Of a stretch of DNA of 64,000 nucleotides, positions 7,556-17,173 are shown piece after piece. This stretch comes from JADJNY01 sp046349615. Lineage in GTDB: Bacteria; Planctomycetota; UBA1135; GCA-002686595. Location of the stretch: the NCBI GenBank assembly GCA_046349615.1, contig JAXMBZ010000013.1, positions 85,704 to 149,703 on the forward strand, written 5' to 3'. Below the pieces are notes generated by a model that worked only from the letters and a program-made list of their open reading frames with translations, had not been told where the DNA came from and made no database searches. The stretch's first letter is position 1. Each line of letters starts with the position of its first letter. The position numbers and the translations under genes are program-made.

Positions 7556-10500
7556 ATGACCGCCCCCGACTTCGCCCACCTCCACGTCCACTCCGAGTAC
7601 AGCCTGCTCGACGGCGCGAACCGCATCGGCAGCCTCGTCGACGCGTGCGTGAAGGACGGCCAGAAAGCGCTCGCGCTCACCGACCACGGCAACATGTTCG
7701 GCGCGATCGAGCTGTACCAGGCCGCGAAGAAGGCCGGCATCACGCCCGTCGTCGGCTGCGAGGTCTACATCGCGCGCCGCTCGCGCTTCGAGCCGCACAG
7801 CAAGGCCAAGGGCAACGGCTACCACCACCTCACGCTGCTCGCGCGCGACGACGAGGGGTACAAGAACCTGATCAAGCTCGCCTCGATCGCGTACTTGGAA
7901 GGCCTGCACTTCCGCCCGCGCATCGACCGCGAGGTGCTCGCGAAGTACGCGAAGGGCATCAACTGCCTCTCGGGCTGCCTCGCGAGCGAGCTCTCGCAGC
8001 TCGCGCTCTCCGGCAAGGAGAAGGAGGCGGAGGAGCTCGCGCTCACCTGGCGCGACATCTTTGGGCCCGAGCACTTCTGGCTCGAGCTCCAGCGCAACGG
8101 CCTCGATCTCCAGTCGCGCGTCAACGAGACGCTCGTGCGGCTCCACCAGCGCACCGGGATCCCGCTCGTCGCGACGAACGACATCCACTACCTGCGCCAG
8201 GAGGACTGCCAGGCGCAGGACATCCTGCTCTGCATCAACACGGGCGCGAAGAAGAGCGAGGAGAAGCGCTTCAAGTTCGAGACGGACACGCTCTTCTTCA
8301 AGACGCGCGCGGAGATGGCGGACATGTTCCGCGACCTTCCCGACGCCGTGAAGGCGACGATGGACGTCGTCGAGCAGACGAAGGTCCAGATCGAGTTCGG
8401 CAAGTACCACCTCCCCGTCTTCAAGCCGGACACGAACGAGACCGCCGAAGAGCTGTTCGCGCGCCTGCTCGAGGAAGGTCTACGCCGCCTCTACCCGAAC
8501 GACGAGGGCGGCAAGGCGCGCGCGCGCGTCGACTACGAGCGCAAGGTCATCGCGGAGCTCGGGTTCGTCTCCTACTTCCTCATCGTGTGGGACCTGATCC
8601 GCTGGTCGCGCGCGAACGGGGTCCCCGTCGGTCCGGGCCGCGGCTCCGCGGCGGGCTCGATCGTCGCGTACCTGCTCGGCATCACGAAGGTCGACCCACT
8701 GCGCTACGACCTGCTGTTCGAGCGCTTCCTGAACAGTGCGCGCGTGTCGATGCCCGATATCGACATCGACTTCTGCAAGGACGGCCGCGAGAAGGTCCTC
8801 GACTACACGCGCCGCCGCTATGGAGCGGAGCACGTCGCCCAGATCGTCACGTTCGGGACGATGGCCTCGCGCACGGTCGTGCGCGACGTCGCGCGCGTGC
8901 TCGACATGCCGCTCAAGGACGTCGACAAGATCGCGAAGAAGATCCCCGCGGGTCCGAACGCGCCGTCGCTGGCCGAAGCGCTCGAGAAGGACCAGGACCT
9001 CGTCGCGATCCAGAAGGACCGCCCCGATCTCGCGGAGCTCTTCCGCCTCTCGGTCCCGCTCGAAGGGCTCGCGCGCCACATCTCGACGCACGCGGCCGGC
9101 GTCGTCATCGCCGACCGGCCGATCGTCGAGTACGTCCCGCTCGCGAAGAACGGCGACGACGTCACGACGCAGTGGCCGATGACGCAGCTCGAGGAGCTCG
9201 GTCTCCTCAAGATGGACTACCTCGGGCTGCGGACGCTGACGATCCTCGAGAAGACGCTGCGCAACATCGAGAAGGAAGGCGGCACGCCGCCCGACCTCGA
9301 CCGCCTGCCCGAGAAGGACCCGAAGACCTACGAGCTCCTGATGGCAGGCGACACGCTCGGCGTGTTCCAGCTCGAATCGGACGGGATGAAGAAGCTGCTC
9401 GCGCGGCTCAAGCCCGACTGCTTCGAGGACTTGATCGCCGTGCTCGCGCTCTATCGCCCGGGGCCGCTCGAGTCGGGCATGGTCGAGATGTTCACGCGCC
9501 GCAAGCACGGTCAGGAGCCGATCGCGTATCCGCACGCGTCGATGGAGCCGATCCTGCGCGACACCTACGGGTGCATCGTCTACCAGGAGCAGGTGATGCT
9601 CATCTCGAACTCGCTCGCAGGGTTCTCGCTCAACGAAGCCGACAACCTGCGCAAGGCGATGGGCAAGAAGAAGCCCGAGATCATGGCGAAGTTCGCCGAT
9701 CAGTTCGTCGCGGGCTCCGTGAAGAACCAGTGCGCGGAGGGCACGGCGCGCGAGATCTGGGACAACATCGTCAAGTTCGGTGGATACGGTTTCAACAAGT
9801 CGCACTCGACGGCCTACGCGCTCGTCACGTACCAGACGGCGTACCTGAAGGCGAACCATCGAAGCGCCTTCCTCGCCGCGAACATGTCGTGCGAAATGAG
9901 CGACCATGAGAAGGTGCGCGAATTCGTCGACGACGCGCGCAAGGCCCACATCAAGATCCTCCCGCCCGACATCGCGCGCTCCGGCTGGGAGTTCGAGCCC
10001 GAGAACGGCGGCATTCGCTTCGGCTTCGGCGCGATCAAAGGCACGGGCGAGAACGCGATCGCGGCGATCGCCGGTGCGCGCGAGAAGCTCGCGTCGAAGG
10101 GCGTGAAGCCGACGCTGCACGCGCTCGCCGCGGAGGTCGATCCGTCCGAGGTCGGACGCCTCAATTGGGAAGCGCTGATCAAGGCCGGTGCCTTCGAATC
10201 GACGGGCCACAACCGCGGCGCCGTGCTCGCCGCGCTCGATGCAGCTCTGAGCGACGGCTCGCGCGCAGCCGCGGACCGCAAGGCGGGCCAGTTCTCGCTC
10301 TTCGGCGATGCGCCGGCGGCACCGGCCGCGGGCGGGAAGGCGAACGATGGCATCGACGACTCGCGCGCGTACTCGCGCGCCGACACACTGCAGGCGGAAT
10401 TCGAGACGCTCGGCTTCTACCTGTCGGGGCACCCCCTCGAGGAGCGCGCTGGCCTCCTCTCGCTGCTCTCGACGGTGCGTCTGAACGAACTCGGCGAGCT

Positions 10501-11020
10501 CGCTGGCGGCACCGAGGTCACGATCGCGGGGCTGATCCTCTCCAAGTCCGAGAACGTCGTGAAGAGCGGCAAGCTCGCCGGGAAGAAGATGTGCCGCTTC
10601 CGCCTCGAGGACATCCGCGGCTCGGTCGGCGTCACGTGCTTCCCGCGCACGTACGAGGAGAACAAGCTGAAGATCGAGGACGGCAACGTCGTCGTCGTGA
10701 AGGCGAAGCTCGAAGAAGACGCCGAGGAGCCCGCGCTGCTCCTCGACGAGGTCTACACGGTGGAGGAAGCGATCCAGCGCTTCGCCGGCGGCATCGTGAT
10801 CCAAATCGGACCGCAGGACTCTTCGCTCCTGCCGGACCTGCGCCAAGCGATCGAGCGCTTCAAGGGAGCTCGGCCGCTCTACCTCGCGGTCGAAGGCGAG
10901 GACGGGAAGACGCGCCGCGTGCGCGCGGGACAGAACCTCGGCGTCTCGATCAGCTCCGAGTTCGCGCGCGAGATCGAGGGTTTGCTCGGCAAGGGCCGGG
11001 TCCGGCTCGCGCGGGTCTAG
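7556..11020 (+). CDS. dnaE: DNA polymerase III alpha subunit
   Basis: The replicative polymerase, 1154 residues, normal for DnaE. The N-terminal PHP domain starts FAHLHVHSEYSLLDGANRIG and continues with ALTDHGNMFGAIE. The catalytic aspartates lie in VSMPDIDIDFC (Asp401, Asp403). The helix-rich fingers carry GPGRGSAAGSIVAYLLGI and HAAGVVIAD, and KSHSTAYALVTYQTAYLKA is conserved. The C-terminal part has a helix-hairpin-helix and the OB fold (GTEVTIAGLILSKSE). It is not PolC: there is no inserted exonuclease domain. A MORN-like gene begins 2 nt after the stop, so both are probably on one mRNA. No Shine-Dalgarno is seen at the ATG. Confidence 0.98.
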   Translation: MTAPDFAHLHVHSEYSLLDGANRIGSLVDACVKDGQKALALTDHGNMFGAIELYQAAKKAGITPVVGCEVYIARRSRFEPHSKAKGNGYHHLTLLARDDEGYKNLIKLASIAYLEGLHFRPRIDREVLAKYAKGINCLSGCLASELSQLALSGKEKEAEELALTWRDIFGPEHFWLELQRNGLDLQSRVNETLVRLHQRTGIPLVATNDIHYLRQEDCQAQDILLCINTGAKKSEEKRFKFETDTLFFKTRAEMADMFRDLPDAVKATMDVVEQTKVQIEFGKYHLPVFKPDTNETAEELFARLLEEGLRRLYPNDEGGKARARVDYERKVIAELGFVSYFLIVWDLIRWSRANGVPVGPGRGSAAGSIVAYLLGITKVDPLRYDLLFERFLNSARVSMPDIDIDFCKDGREKVLDYTRRRYGAEHVAQIVTFGTMASRTVVRDVARVLDMPLKDVDKIAKKIPAGPNAPSLAEALEKDQDLVAIQKDRPDLAELFRLSVPLEGLARHISTHAAGVVIADRPIVEYVPLAKNGDDVTTQWPMTQLEELGLLKMDYLGLRTLTILEKTLRNIEKEGGTPPDLDRLPEKDPKTYELLMAGDTLGVFQLESDGMKKLLARLKPDCFEDLIAVLALYRPGPLESGMVEMFTRRKHGQEPIAYPHASMEPILRDTYGCIVYQEQVMLISNSLAGFSLNEADNLRKAMGKKKPEIMAKFADQFVAGSVKNQCAEGTAREIWDNIVKFGGYGFNKSHSTAYALVTYQTAYLKANHRSAFLAANMSCEMSDHEKVREFVDDARKAHIKILPPDIARSGWEFEPENGGIRFGFGAIKGTGENAIAAIAGAREKLASKGVKPTLHALAAEVDPSEVGRLNWEALIKAGAFESTGHNRGAVLAALDAALSDGSRAAADRKAGQFSLFGDAPAAPAAGGKANDGIDDSRAYSRADTLQAEFETLGFYLSGHPLEERAGLLSLLSTVRLNELGELAGGTEVTIAGLILSKSENVVKSGKLAGKKMCRFRLEDIRGSVGVTCFPRTYEENKLKIEDGNVVVVKAKLEEDAEEPALLLDEVYTVEEAIQRFAGGIVIQIGPQDSSLLPDLRQAIERFKGARPLYLAVEGEDGKTRRVRAGQNLGVSISSEFAREIEGLLGKGRVRLARV

Positions 11021-11022
11021 CG

Positions 11023-11712
11023 ATGCGACGCTGGCTCGTGGTCGGGCTCGGGCTCGTGATCGTCGGCTTCGCGTTCACCGTCGCCATCGATCTGTTCCGA
11101 ATCGCCCCGGAGGTCGGCGACGAGTCCGTCTCACTCCCGCCCGTCAGCGTCGACGTGGAGTCGCTGCGCGAAGCACCCCTCGAGCGTGAAGCGCGTCCCT
11201 CCCCCACGGCGCGCCCGGCGGGCACGTCGCGCGCGGAGAGCACGAAGTCCGTTGCGTCCGCGCCGCGCGAGCAAGTCCATCGACATCCCGACGGAAGCGT
11301 GCGCGACCGCGTCCTGCTCGATGACTCGGGCGCGCCGCACGGCACGTACGCATCGTTCCACCCGAACGGCGCGCCGTGGGAGACTGGCGCATACGAGCAC
11401 GGGAAGAAGGACGGCCTCTGGCGCGCCTTCCACGAGAACGGCGCGCTGCGCGAGGAGAGCACGTGGGACGGCGGCGTCCAGCGCGGTCTCGTTCGCCAGT
11501 GGGACCTCGAGGGGAACCTGATCCGCGAGGCCCACGTGGACGGACAGCTCGAGGGCGTTTGCACGACGTGGTATCCGACCGGACAACTCGAGAGCCGCGG
11601 TCGCTACTCGAGCGGCCGTCGTGAAGGGCGCTGGGAGTTCTGGCAGACGAACGGAGAACTCGATCCGACGCGGACTGGGACCTACCTGTCCGATCAGCGC
11701 ACGGGTGACTGA
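11023..11712 (+). CDS. Membrane-anchored MORN/YwqK-like repeat protein
   Basis: This 229-residue protein has one N-terminal membrane segment (about residues 4-24, WLVVGLGLVIVGFAFTVAI), a Pro/Ser-rich linker, and then tandem MORN-variant repeats: HPNGAPWETGAYEHGKKDG, then ENGALREESTWDGG, then PTGQLESRGRYSSGRREG, then TNGELDPTRTGTY. Such repeats occur in the YwqK family, sometimes labelled antitoxins, but nothing here supports a toxin-antitoxin role. The repeats probably lie outside the cytoplasmic membrane. It starts 2 nt after dnaE and ends 37 bp from the convergent glutaminase-like gene. Function unknown. Confidence 0.75.
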   Translation: MRRWLVVGLGLVIVGFAFTVAIDLFRIAPEVGDESVSLPPVSVDVESLREAPLEREARPSPTARPAGTSRAESTKSVASAPREQVHRHPDGSVRDRVLLDDSGAPHGTYASFHPNGAPWETGAYEHGKKDGLWRAFHENGALREESTWDGGVQRGLVRQWDLEGNLIREAHVDGQLEGVCTTWYPTGQLESRGRYSSGRREGRWEFWQTNGELDPTRTGTYLSDQRTGD

Positions 11713-11749
11713 GGCGCGCCGCGGACGGAGACGAGCGCGTGCGCCATCC

Positions 11750-14338
11750 CTAGCGCGGGCTCGCGGGGCGCACGACCTCGTCGAGTCCGACGTCGATGAA
11801 CTGACCGCCGCCCGTGTTCCGGCAACTCACCGCGAGGACGTGCTTGCCCGGCGTGAGCTTGGTGCGAGCCTCGGGGGAGATCGCGACGTGACCGTAGCTC
11901 GTCGTGTAGCCGTCGCAGCGCGCGGCGAGGACCCCGTCGATCCACACGTCGACGTCCTCGTCGTGGTGGAGCCCGAGCCGCACGTCGCCCGTCAGCGCAG
12001 CCTCGAGCGAGAACTCGCGCCGCAGCCAGATCGAGCTCGACTTCCACTCCGTGCCGATCCGCGCGCCCGGCGTGCCGGTCGAGCCGAATCCTGCGCGGGC
12101 GAGAGTCCACGAGCTCGCATCGAACTCGGGTCGCATCCAATCGGCGGCGGGCGCACGCTCCGTGATGCGCCACTCGGGTGCGCTCCCCGCGTCGACTGCG
12201 TTCGCCGCGCAAGGAACGACGGACTTCCAGGTCAGGACCGGGATCGGCGCCCACCCCTCTCCGACGCGCGCCCCCGCGGAGGCCCAGCGCCGTCGGCCCT
12301 GCGGATCACAGAGGAGCCGCATGAAGAGCCCTCCGACCACCGGGCGCGCGATCATGTTCACCGCCTTCGCATCGCGGGTCTCGTACCAATCGCAGAGCGG
12401 TAGACGATCCGGCGTCTCGCATGCGTAGCGGTGCGCCGGCTTCACGAGCGCCTCGAAGTCTGCGCGCTCGCCCGTGAGGCACGCGGACCAATGCAACCAG
12501 TCGAGCTTCGTGAACGTCGCGCGCGAGTCGAGCGGCAGACCGTACGGGTTCTGGTGTGCGCGGTACCAAGCGAGCTCGTTCTTGGCGATCTCGGGCGGGA
12601 AGAGCTTCAGGTCGAGCACCCGGTCCCAGACGAGGTTGTACTTCTGACTCCACGTCCCCTCGCGGTCGAACGCGAGCTTCGTCGGGCCGCCGCTCGGCCC
12701 GCGCGCGAGTTCGACCCATTCCTTCGCGAATCCCTCGGCGACGCCGCGCACGCGCTTCGCCTCCTCGTCCAGCCCCCGCTTCTCGCACAGGCGGCTCCAT
12801 GCGCCGAGCGCGAGGATCGCCTTGCACGACAAGTTCGCGTTGTGCGCGAGATGCCCCGTGAAGTCGTCGGTGCAGAGCTGATTCTCGGGGTCGAGTCCTT
12901 TCTCCTCGAGATATCGCGACCACTTCGCGAGCAGCGGCCAGGATCGCTCGGCGAAGCGCGGCGAGCCCTCGAGTTCGGCGATCGCGGCGACGAGGAGGAG
13001 CATGTTCGACGACTCCTCGACGGGCATCTGGTTCTCCTCGCTCATCTCTCCGCCGCCGTACACCTGCCCCGTCGCGTGCGGGTAGGTGCCGAGGTCGTGC
13101 GGCGCGAAGGGGAACTTCCAGCGGGGAGACGCCGCATAGTCGAGCACGGGAACGAGCATCGCACGCGCGAGCGCGGTGCTCGTGCAAAGAAAGAGCGGCG
13201 ACATCGGATAGAGGACGTCGACCGTGGAGATGCACCCGTTCGAGAAGCACTCCTTCGGAAACAGCAGAGGCATTCCGTTCGCATCGGCCGCGAGCTTGCA
13301 ACCGCCCATCGCTTGGCGGTACGCGAGCGCGCAGAGCTGCACCCATTCGCTCCCGCCGAGCCGCGCGAGGTCGCTCTGGAACTCGGAGTCGAACTGCGCC
13401 GCGCGGCCCTCGACCGCAGCCTGTTCTTGCAGCGCGAGTGCGACGAGCCCCGGCCCGTCGAGGCCCCGGCGCCGCCAGTACGGTCGCAGGTCCTCGTCCA
13501 TGTAGCGGATCGAGCGTTCGTCATCGTAGGCGAGCACGAGCGAGCGCGTCGCCGTCTGACCGCCCGCCGTATCGATCGTCGCGCGGAACACGAGTGCGGG
13601 GTCGTCGTCGTTCGCCGCTCGCGCGTCCGCGGCGGAGTCCATCGGAAGTGGAGCGCCGGCGAGGAAGGCTGCCCGAGCTTCTCGCGCAGAACAGCACGAG
13701 GAGGAGCCCACCTCCTCCGCCCGACCGGCCATGTAGAGGCGTCCCCAGTCGATCCGCAGGTCGTCGCCGCTGCGCGCGAGCACGTGCTGATCGCGCGAGC
13801 CTGCGCTCAGGACGACCCGCCCGGGGGCATCGAGGCGTCGACACTCCACGAGCTGCGTGGGCGCGTCCACGCAGAGCTCCGCCAGCGCCTCGAACTGGAA
13901 CTCGACGTGATGCGCGGCTCCGTCGAGCGAGCGGACGGCGACGTCCACGTACGTCGCCGGTCGCGAGAAGAGGTCGAGATCCGCCGGCAGGAGCGGAGAG
14001 CAGAAGCGGAGCGCAATGAGGACGCGCGCGTCGCCGAACGTGTAGATGGTGCGCGTCGGCGTCACGGTCCGCCCCTTCTGCTCGAGGGGCGCCGCTCCCG
14101 TCGGCTGCGTGCCCAGGATTCGCCGCGCAGAGGCCCCGTCCACGCGGACGAGACATCCAAGGGACTGCCGGCGCCCGGTCCAGTGCGTCGTGTCGACCTC
14201 GTAGGCCCGCTCGTTGCGCGACCAGATCGAGAAGTACGGGTCGTGGACGACGAGTGGGACGGCGGGCGGTCGAAGGGTCTGCGCGAGCGCGCAGCACGAC
14301 AGGATCAGTACGGCGAAGGGGCCGAGTCGACGAAACAT
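11750..14338 (-). CDS. Secreted glutaminase-like protein (DUF4965/DUF1793 family)
   Basis: An 862-residue secreted protein with a signal peptide (cleavage likely after about residue 19, CALA|QT). The opening LRPPAVPLVVHDPYFSIWS is the DUF4964-type start of the fungal/bacterial glutaminase A family. Next comes a beta-rich DUF5127-like region and then the helical domain with YPMSPLFLC and EENQMPVEESSNMLLL, the best conserved stretch of DUF4965. The last 140 residues (from about PEWRITERA) look like a carbohydrate-binding jelly roll. Enzyme activity on glutamine is inferred from fungal relatives; a glycan substrate is also possible. A -10-like TACGCT (14345-14350) lies 6 nt before the ATG. Confidence 0.78.
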   Translation of the reverse strand: MFRRLGPFAVLILSCCALAQTLRPPAVPLVVHDPYFSIWSRNERAYEVDTTHWTGRRQSLGCLVRVDGASARRILGTQPTGAAPLEQKGRTVTPTRTIYTFGDARVLIALRFCSPLLPADLDLFSRPATYVDVAVRSLDGAAHHVEFQFEALAELCVDAPTQLVECRRLDAPGRVVLSAGSRDQHVLARSGDDLRIDWGRLYMAGRAEEVGSSSCCSAREARAAFLAGAPLPMDSAADARAANDDDPALVFRATIDTAGGQTATRSLVLAYDDERSIRYMDEDLRPYWRRRGLDGPGLVALALQEQAAVEGRAAQFDSEFQSDLARLGGSEWVQLCALAYRQAMGGCKLAADANGMPLLFPKECFSNGCISTVDVLYPMSPLFLCTSTALARAMLVPVLDYAASPRWKFPFAPHDLGTYPHATGQVYGGGEMSEENQMPVEESSNMLLLVAAIAELEGSPRFAERSWPLLAKWSRYLEEKGLDPENQLCTDDFTGHLAHNANLSCKAILALGAWSRLCEKRGLDEEAKRVRGVAEGFAKEWVELARGPSGGPTKLAFDREGTWSQKYNLVWDRVLDLKLFPPEIAKNELAWYRAHQNPYGLPLDSRATFTKLDWLHWSACLTGERADFEALVKPAHRYACETPDRLPLCDWYETRDAKAVNMIARPVVGGLFMRLLCDPQGRRRWASAGARVGEGWAPIPVLTWKSVVPCAANAVDAGSAPEWRITERAPAADWMRPEFDASSWTLARAGFGSTGTPGARIGTEWKSSSIWLRREFSLEAALTGDVRLGLHHDEDVDVWIDGVLAARCDGYTTSYGHVAISPEARTKLTPGKHVLAVSCRNTGGGQFIDVGLDEVVRPASPR

Positions 14339-14382
14339 GCGCGCAGCGTAGCGCGCGGGGAGACGCCTCGGGGACGAAAGAA

Positions 14383-14416
14383 CGCCGCCGACTGCACCGA
14401 GGTGCGGTCGGCGGCG
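14383..14416 (-). terminator. Terminator hairpin after rplQ
   Basis: Arms of 16 bp (CGCCGCCGAC.GCACC and its complement, with one T-G pair) enclose a 2-nt loop. The hairpin begins 25 nt past the rplQ stop and on the minus strand is followed by GTTCTTTC, a weak T-rich stretch. It most likely ends the S10-spc-alpha transcript and isolates the glutaminase-like gene. Confidence 0.75.
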
Positions 14417-14441
14417 CTCGTTCGAATTGCGATGCGAGCCC

Positions 14442-14885
14442 TCAGGCCTTCGCGCCCGAGGCGGCCTTCTTGCCCTTCGACGCCTTGGCGGCAGCCGGGG
14501 CCTCCGCTTCCGGCGCTTCCTTCGCGGAGCGCTCGACGAACTCGAGGATCACGCGCTGGCCGTTGTCGCCGAGGCGATTTCGCGAGAGGCGGAGGATGCG
14601 GCAGTAGCCGCCCGGACGCGCGGAGAACCGCGGACCGAGGACCGCGAACATCTTCGTGGTCGCTTCCTTGTCGCGAAGCTGCGCAAAGACACGACGACGG
14701 CGGACCATGTCGGCCTTCTTCGCGATCGTGATCAGCTTCTCGACGAACGGCTTCACGACCTTCGCCTTCGCCGGCGTCGTGATGACGCGCTCGTGCAGGA
14801 CGAGCGAGACCGCCATGTTGCGCATCATCGCGTCGCGGTGGGAGCTCGTGCGTCCCAGCTTGTTGCCTGCTACCCGGTGTCTCAT
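14442..14885 (-). CDS. rplQ: Ribosomal protein L17
   Basis: L17 of the 50S subunit, near the exit tunnel, 147 residues. The start MRHRVAGNKLGRTSSHRDAM is diagnostic, followed by the segment HERVITTPAKAKVVKPFVEKLI and the GGYCRILRL core. A lysine/alanine tail of about 25 residues (KASKGKKAASGAKA) is added beyond the family core. It is the last gene of the long ribosomal operon, 38 bp after rpoA. Confidence 0.97.
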   Translation of the reverse strand: MRHRVAGNKLGRTSSHRDAMMRNMAVSLVLHERVITTPAKAKVVKPFVEKLITIAKKADMVRRRRVFAQLRDKEATTKMFAVLGPRFSARPGGYCRILRLSRNRLGDNGQRVILEFVERSAKEAPEAEAPAAAKASKGKKAASGAKA

Positions 14886-14923
14886 GTCTGTCTCCTGTTC
14901 GCTCTGGACTCGGCCGCGCCGCG

Positions 14924-15916
14924 TCAGTTCACGTTCATGCCGAGCTGGAGGCCCTTCTCGGCGAGCTTGTTCTTGATCTCGGTCAAGCTCGTCTTGCCGA
15001 GGTTCTTGAGGTTCATGACTTCGTTCTCGCTCATCCTGCAGAGGTCGCGCAGGGTCTGGATGTTCGCCCCGTCGAGGCAGTTCCGAGCGCGGACCGAGAG
15101 CTCGAGGATCGAGATCGGCTGGGTGAGGATGCTGATCAGCTCGCTCGTCTCGCGGTTCTTCCGGTTGAACTCGGACGTCGACGGGTCTTCGGCCACCGGG
15201 CTCTCGTCCCGGCTCGAGCTGAAGAGCACGAACGGGTTCAAGTGCTTGCGGTAGATCTTCGCCGACTCGACGAGCGCGAGCTCCGGCGTGATCGTCCCAT
15301 CCGTCCAGATCTCGAGGACCAGTCGATCGTAGTTCGTCAGCTTGCCGACGCGCGTCGCCTCGATCGAGTAGCGCACGCGGAGGACGGGCGAGAAGATCGA
15401 GTCCACCGGGATCGTCCCGAGCGGCATCGTCTCGCTCATGTTCTCCTCCGCGGGGATGTACCCGCGGCCCTTCTTGAGCGTGAGCTCGCAGTTGAAGGCG
15501 CGCTCTCCCGTGAGAGAGCAGATCACCAGGTCCTTGTTCGCGACCACCGCGTCCCCTTCGCACTGGACGTCCGCGCCGGTCACCGCGCCCTTGCTCTTCT
15601 TCACGATGCGGCAGGTGAGCTGGTTCTGACCCTCCCAGGCCACGCGCAGGCGCTTGAGGTTGAGGATGATGTCGGTCACGTCCTCGTACACGCCCTCGAG
15701 CGTGTCGAACTCGTGCTGAGCACCGTCGATCTTGACCGTCGCGACCGCCGTCCCCTCGATCGAGGAAAGCAGGACTCGCCGCAGGCCGTTGCCGATCGTG
15801 TGACCGAAGCCGCGCTCGAAAGGCTCGATCGCGAAACGGCCAAAGGTGTTGGAGAGGGTCTCGGTGTCGGGCTGCACCTTGGAGGGCAGCTCGAAATTGC
15901 GCCAGCGAATTCTCAT
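14924..15916 (-). CDS. rpoA: RNA polymerase subunit alpha
   Basis: The 330-residue scaffold subunit of RNA polymerase. The N-terminal domain has FAIEPFERGFGHTIGNGLRR and the dimerisation region GTAVATVKIDG; the C-terminal domain has ELSVRARNCLDGANIQTLRD and LKNLGKTSLTEIKNKLAEKG, the helix-hairpin-helix that contacts UP elements and activators. Length is normal. It sits between rpsD and rplQ as in the classic alpha operon. Confidence 0.98.
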   Translation of the reverse strand: MRIRWRNFELPSKVQPDTETLSNTFGRFAIEPFERGFGHTIGNGLRRVLLSSIEGTAVATVKIDGAQHEFDTLEGVYEDVTDIILNLKRLRVAWEGQNQLTCRIVKKSKGAVTGADVQCEGDAVVANKDLVICSLTGERAFNCELTLKKGRGYIPAEENMSETMPLGTIPVDSIFSPVLRVRYSIEATRVGKLTNYDRLVLEIWTDGTITPELALVESAKIYRKHLNPFVLFSSSRDESPVAEDPSTSEFNRKNRETSELISILTQPISILELSVRARNCLDGANIQTLRDLCRMSENEVMNLKNLGKTSLTEIKNKLAEKGLQLGMNVN

Positions 15917-16058
15917 GGTCTGGGTTCTCCGGTGGAGACGGTTCTGGAGAGCGGTTCAATGTCGAGCGCGCAGGCCGTTTCGAGCGCGCACGAACGGGTG
16001 TCTCCACCCCGCTCGTGCGCCTCCTCTTCAGCCTGCGCGTCGTGGATGCGTCGTCCGA

Positions 16059-16685
16059 TTACTTCGAGCAGAGCTCGATGATGAGCTGCTCCTGAATCGG
16101 GTGCGGAACGTCTTCGCGGCGCGGGACGGCGACGATGCGCGAGGTGAGCGCGTCCGCCTTGACCTCGATCCACGCCGGCACGGTCTGCTGCTTGTTCACC
16201 TCGATCGCCTCGCTGACGATCTTCTTCGTCGCTTCCTTGGAGGCCGGAGCGACGACGTCGCCGGGGCGAACCTGGAAGCTGCAGACGTCGACCTTGCGGC
16301 CGTTGACGGTGAAGTGACCGTGGTTGATCAGCTGGCGCGCATGGTTGCGCGAGAGCGCGAAACCACTGGCGAGCACCACGTTGTCGAGACGCCGCTCGAG
16401 CAACATCATCAGGTTCTCACCCGTGTTGCCCTTGAGACGCTCGGCCTCGTGGAAGTAGCGCTTGAACTTGGCTTCGTGCACTCCGTAGATGCGCTTGAGC
16501 TTCTGCTTCTCGCGCAGGCGGACGCCGTACTCCGTCAGCTTCGCACGCTTCTGGGCGTGGACGCCGGGCGGATAGTCGCGGCGGGAGAGAGCGCACTTTT
16601 CCGTGAAGCAGCGCTGGCCCTTGAGGAAGAGCTTCATGCCTTCACGGCGGCAGAGCTTGCACTTGTCGGCGATGATGCGGGTCAT
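16059..16685 (-). CDS. rpsD: Ribosomal protein S4, zinc form
   Basis: S4 is a primary 16S-binding protein that starts 30S assembly. The 208 residues include four N-terminal cysteines (9, 12, 26, 31) of the zinc-binding form, and the S4 RNA-binding domain with LERRLDNVVLASGFALSRNHARQLINHGH. A GTG at 16691 is in frame, but AGGTGA lies 7 nt before the ATG at 16685, so the ATG is chosen. It lies between rpsK and rpoA. Confidence 0.97.
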   Translation of the reverse strand: MTRIIADKCKLCRREGMKLFLKGQRCFTEKCALSRRDYPPGVHAQKRAKLTEYGVRLREKQKLKRIYGVHEAKFKRYFHEAERLKGNTGENLMMLLERRLDNVVLASGFALSRNHARQLINHGHFTVNGRKVDVCSFQVRPGDVVAPASKEATKKIVSEAIEVNKQQTVPAWIEVKADALTSRIVAVPRREDVPHPIQEQLIIELCSK

Positions 16686-16714
16686 GGACACGTCACCTGG
16701 TGGAGAGACTGGGA

Positions 16715-17170
16715 TCAGACGCGGCGACGCTTACGCGCTCGGCAGCCGTTGTGGGGAAGCGGGGTCACGTCCTCGAGAGTGAGGACCTTGAGCCCGGTGT
16801 TGGAGAGAGCGCGGACCGCGGACTCGCGGCCCGAGCCGGCGCCCTTGACCTTGACCTCGACCTCGCGGACGCCGTAGCGCATCGCGACGGAAGCGGCCTG
16901 CTCCGCAGCGCGCTGTGCGGCGAACGGAGTCGATTTGCGCGTGCCCTTGAAGCCCACGATTCCTGCGGAACCGACCGAGATGACCTCGCCGGCGTACGTG
17001 GTGATCGTGACCAGGGTGTTGTTGAAGGTCGCCTTGACGTGCGCGAGCGCACGGGCATCGACCTTCTTGCCCTTCTTGGCCTTGGGAGCCTTCGCGGGCG
17101 CGCCCGCGGCGCCGCCCTTCTCTGCCGGCTTCTCGGCCTTGTCGGAGGGTGCAGTCTGTTCCTTGGCCAT
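16715..17170 (-). CDS. rpsK: Ribosomal protein S11
   Basis: S11 lies on the 30S platform beside the mRNA exit channel. The 151 residues contain HVKATFNNTLVTITT, GFKGTRKSTPFAAQRAAE and the C-terminal TPLPHNGCRARKRRRV, all diagnostic. An Ala/Lys-rich N-terminal extension of about 35 residues precedes the core, longer than in most bacteria. The gene is 3 bp after rpsM. Confidence 0.97.
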   Translation of the reverse strand: MAKEQTAPSDKAEKPAEKGGAAGAPAKAPKAKKGKKVDARALAHVKATFNNTLVTITTYAGEVISVGSAGIVGFKGTRKSTPFAAQRAAEQAASVAMRYGVREVEVKVKGAGSGRESAVRALSNTGLKVLTLEDVTPLPHNGCRARKRRRV

Positions 17171-17173
17171 GGC

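Noticed and set aside
11023..11712. YwqK-type toxin-antitoxin antitoxin
   Set aside because: The label is common for these repeats in databases, but the protein is membrane-anchored and no toxin gene is adjacent.
12431..14731. A 766-codon plus-strand frame opposite the glutaminase-like gene
   Set aside because: The minus-strand protein has a signal peptide and recognisable family motifs; the opposite frame is Arg-rich with no motif.
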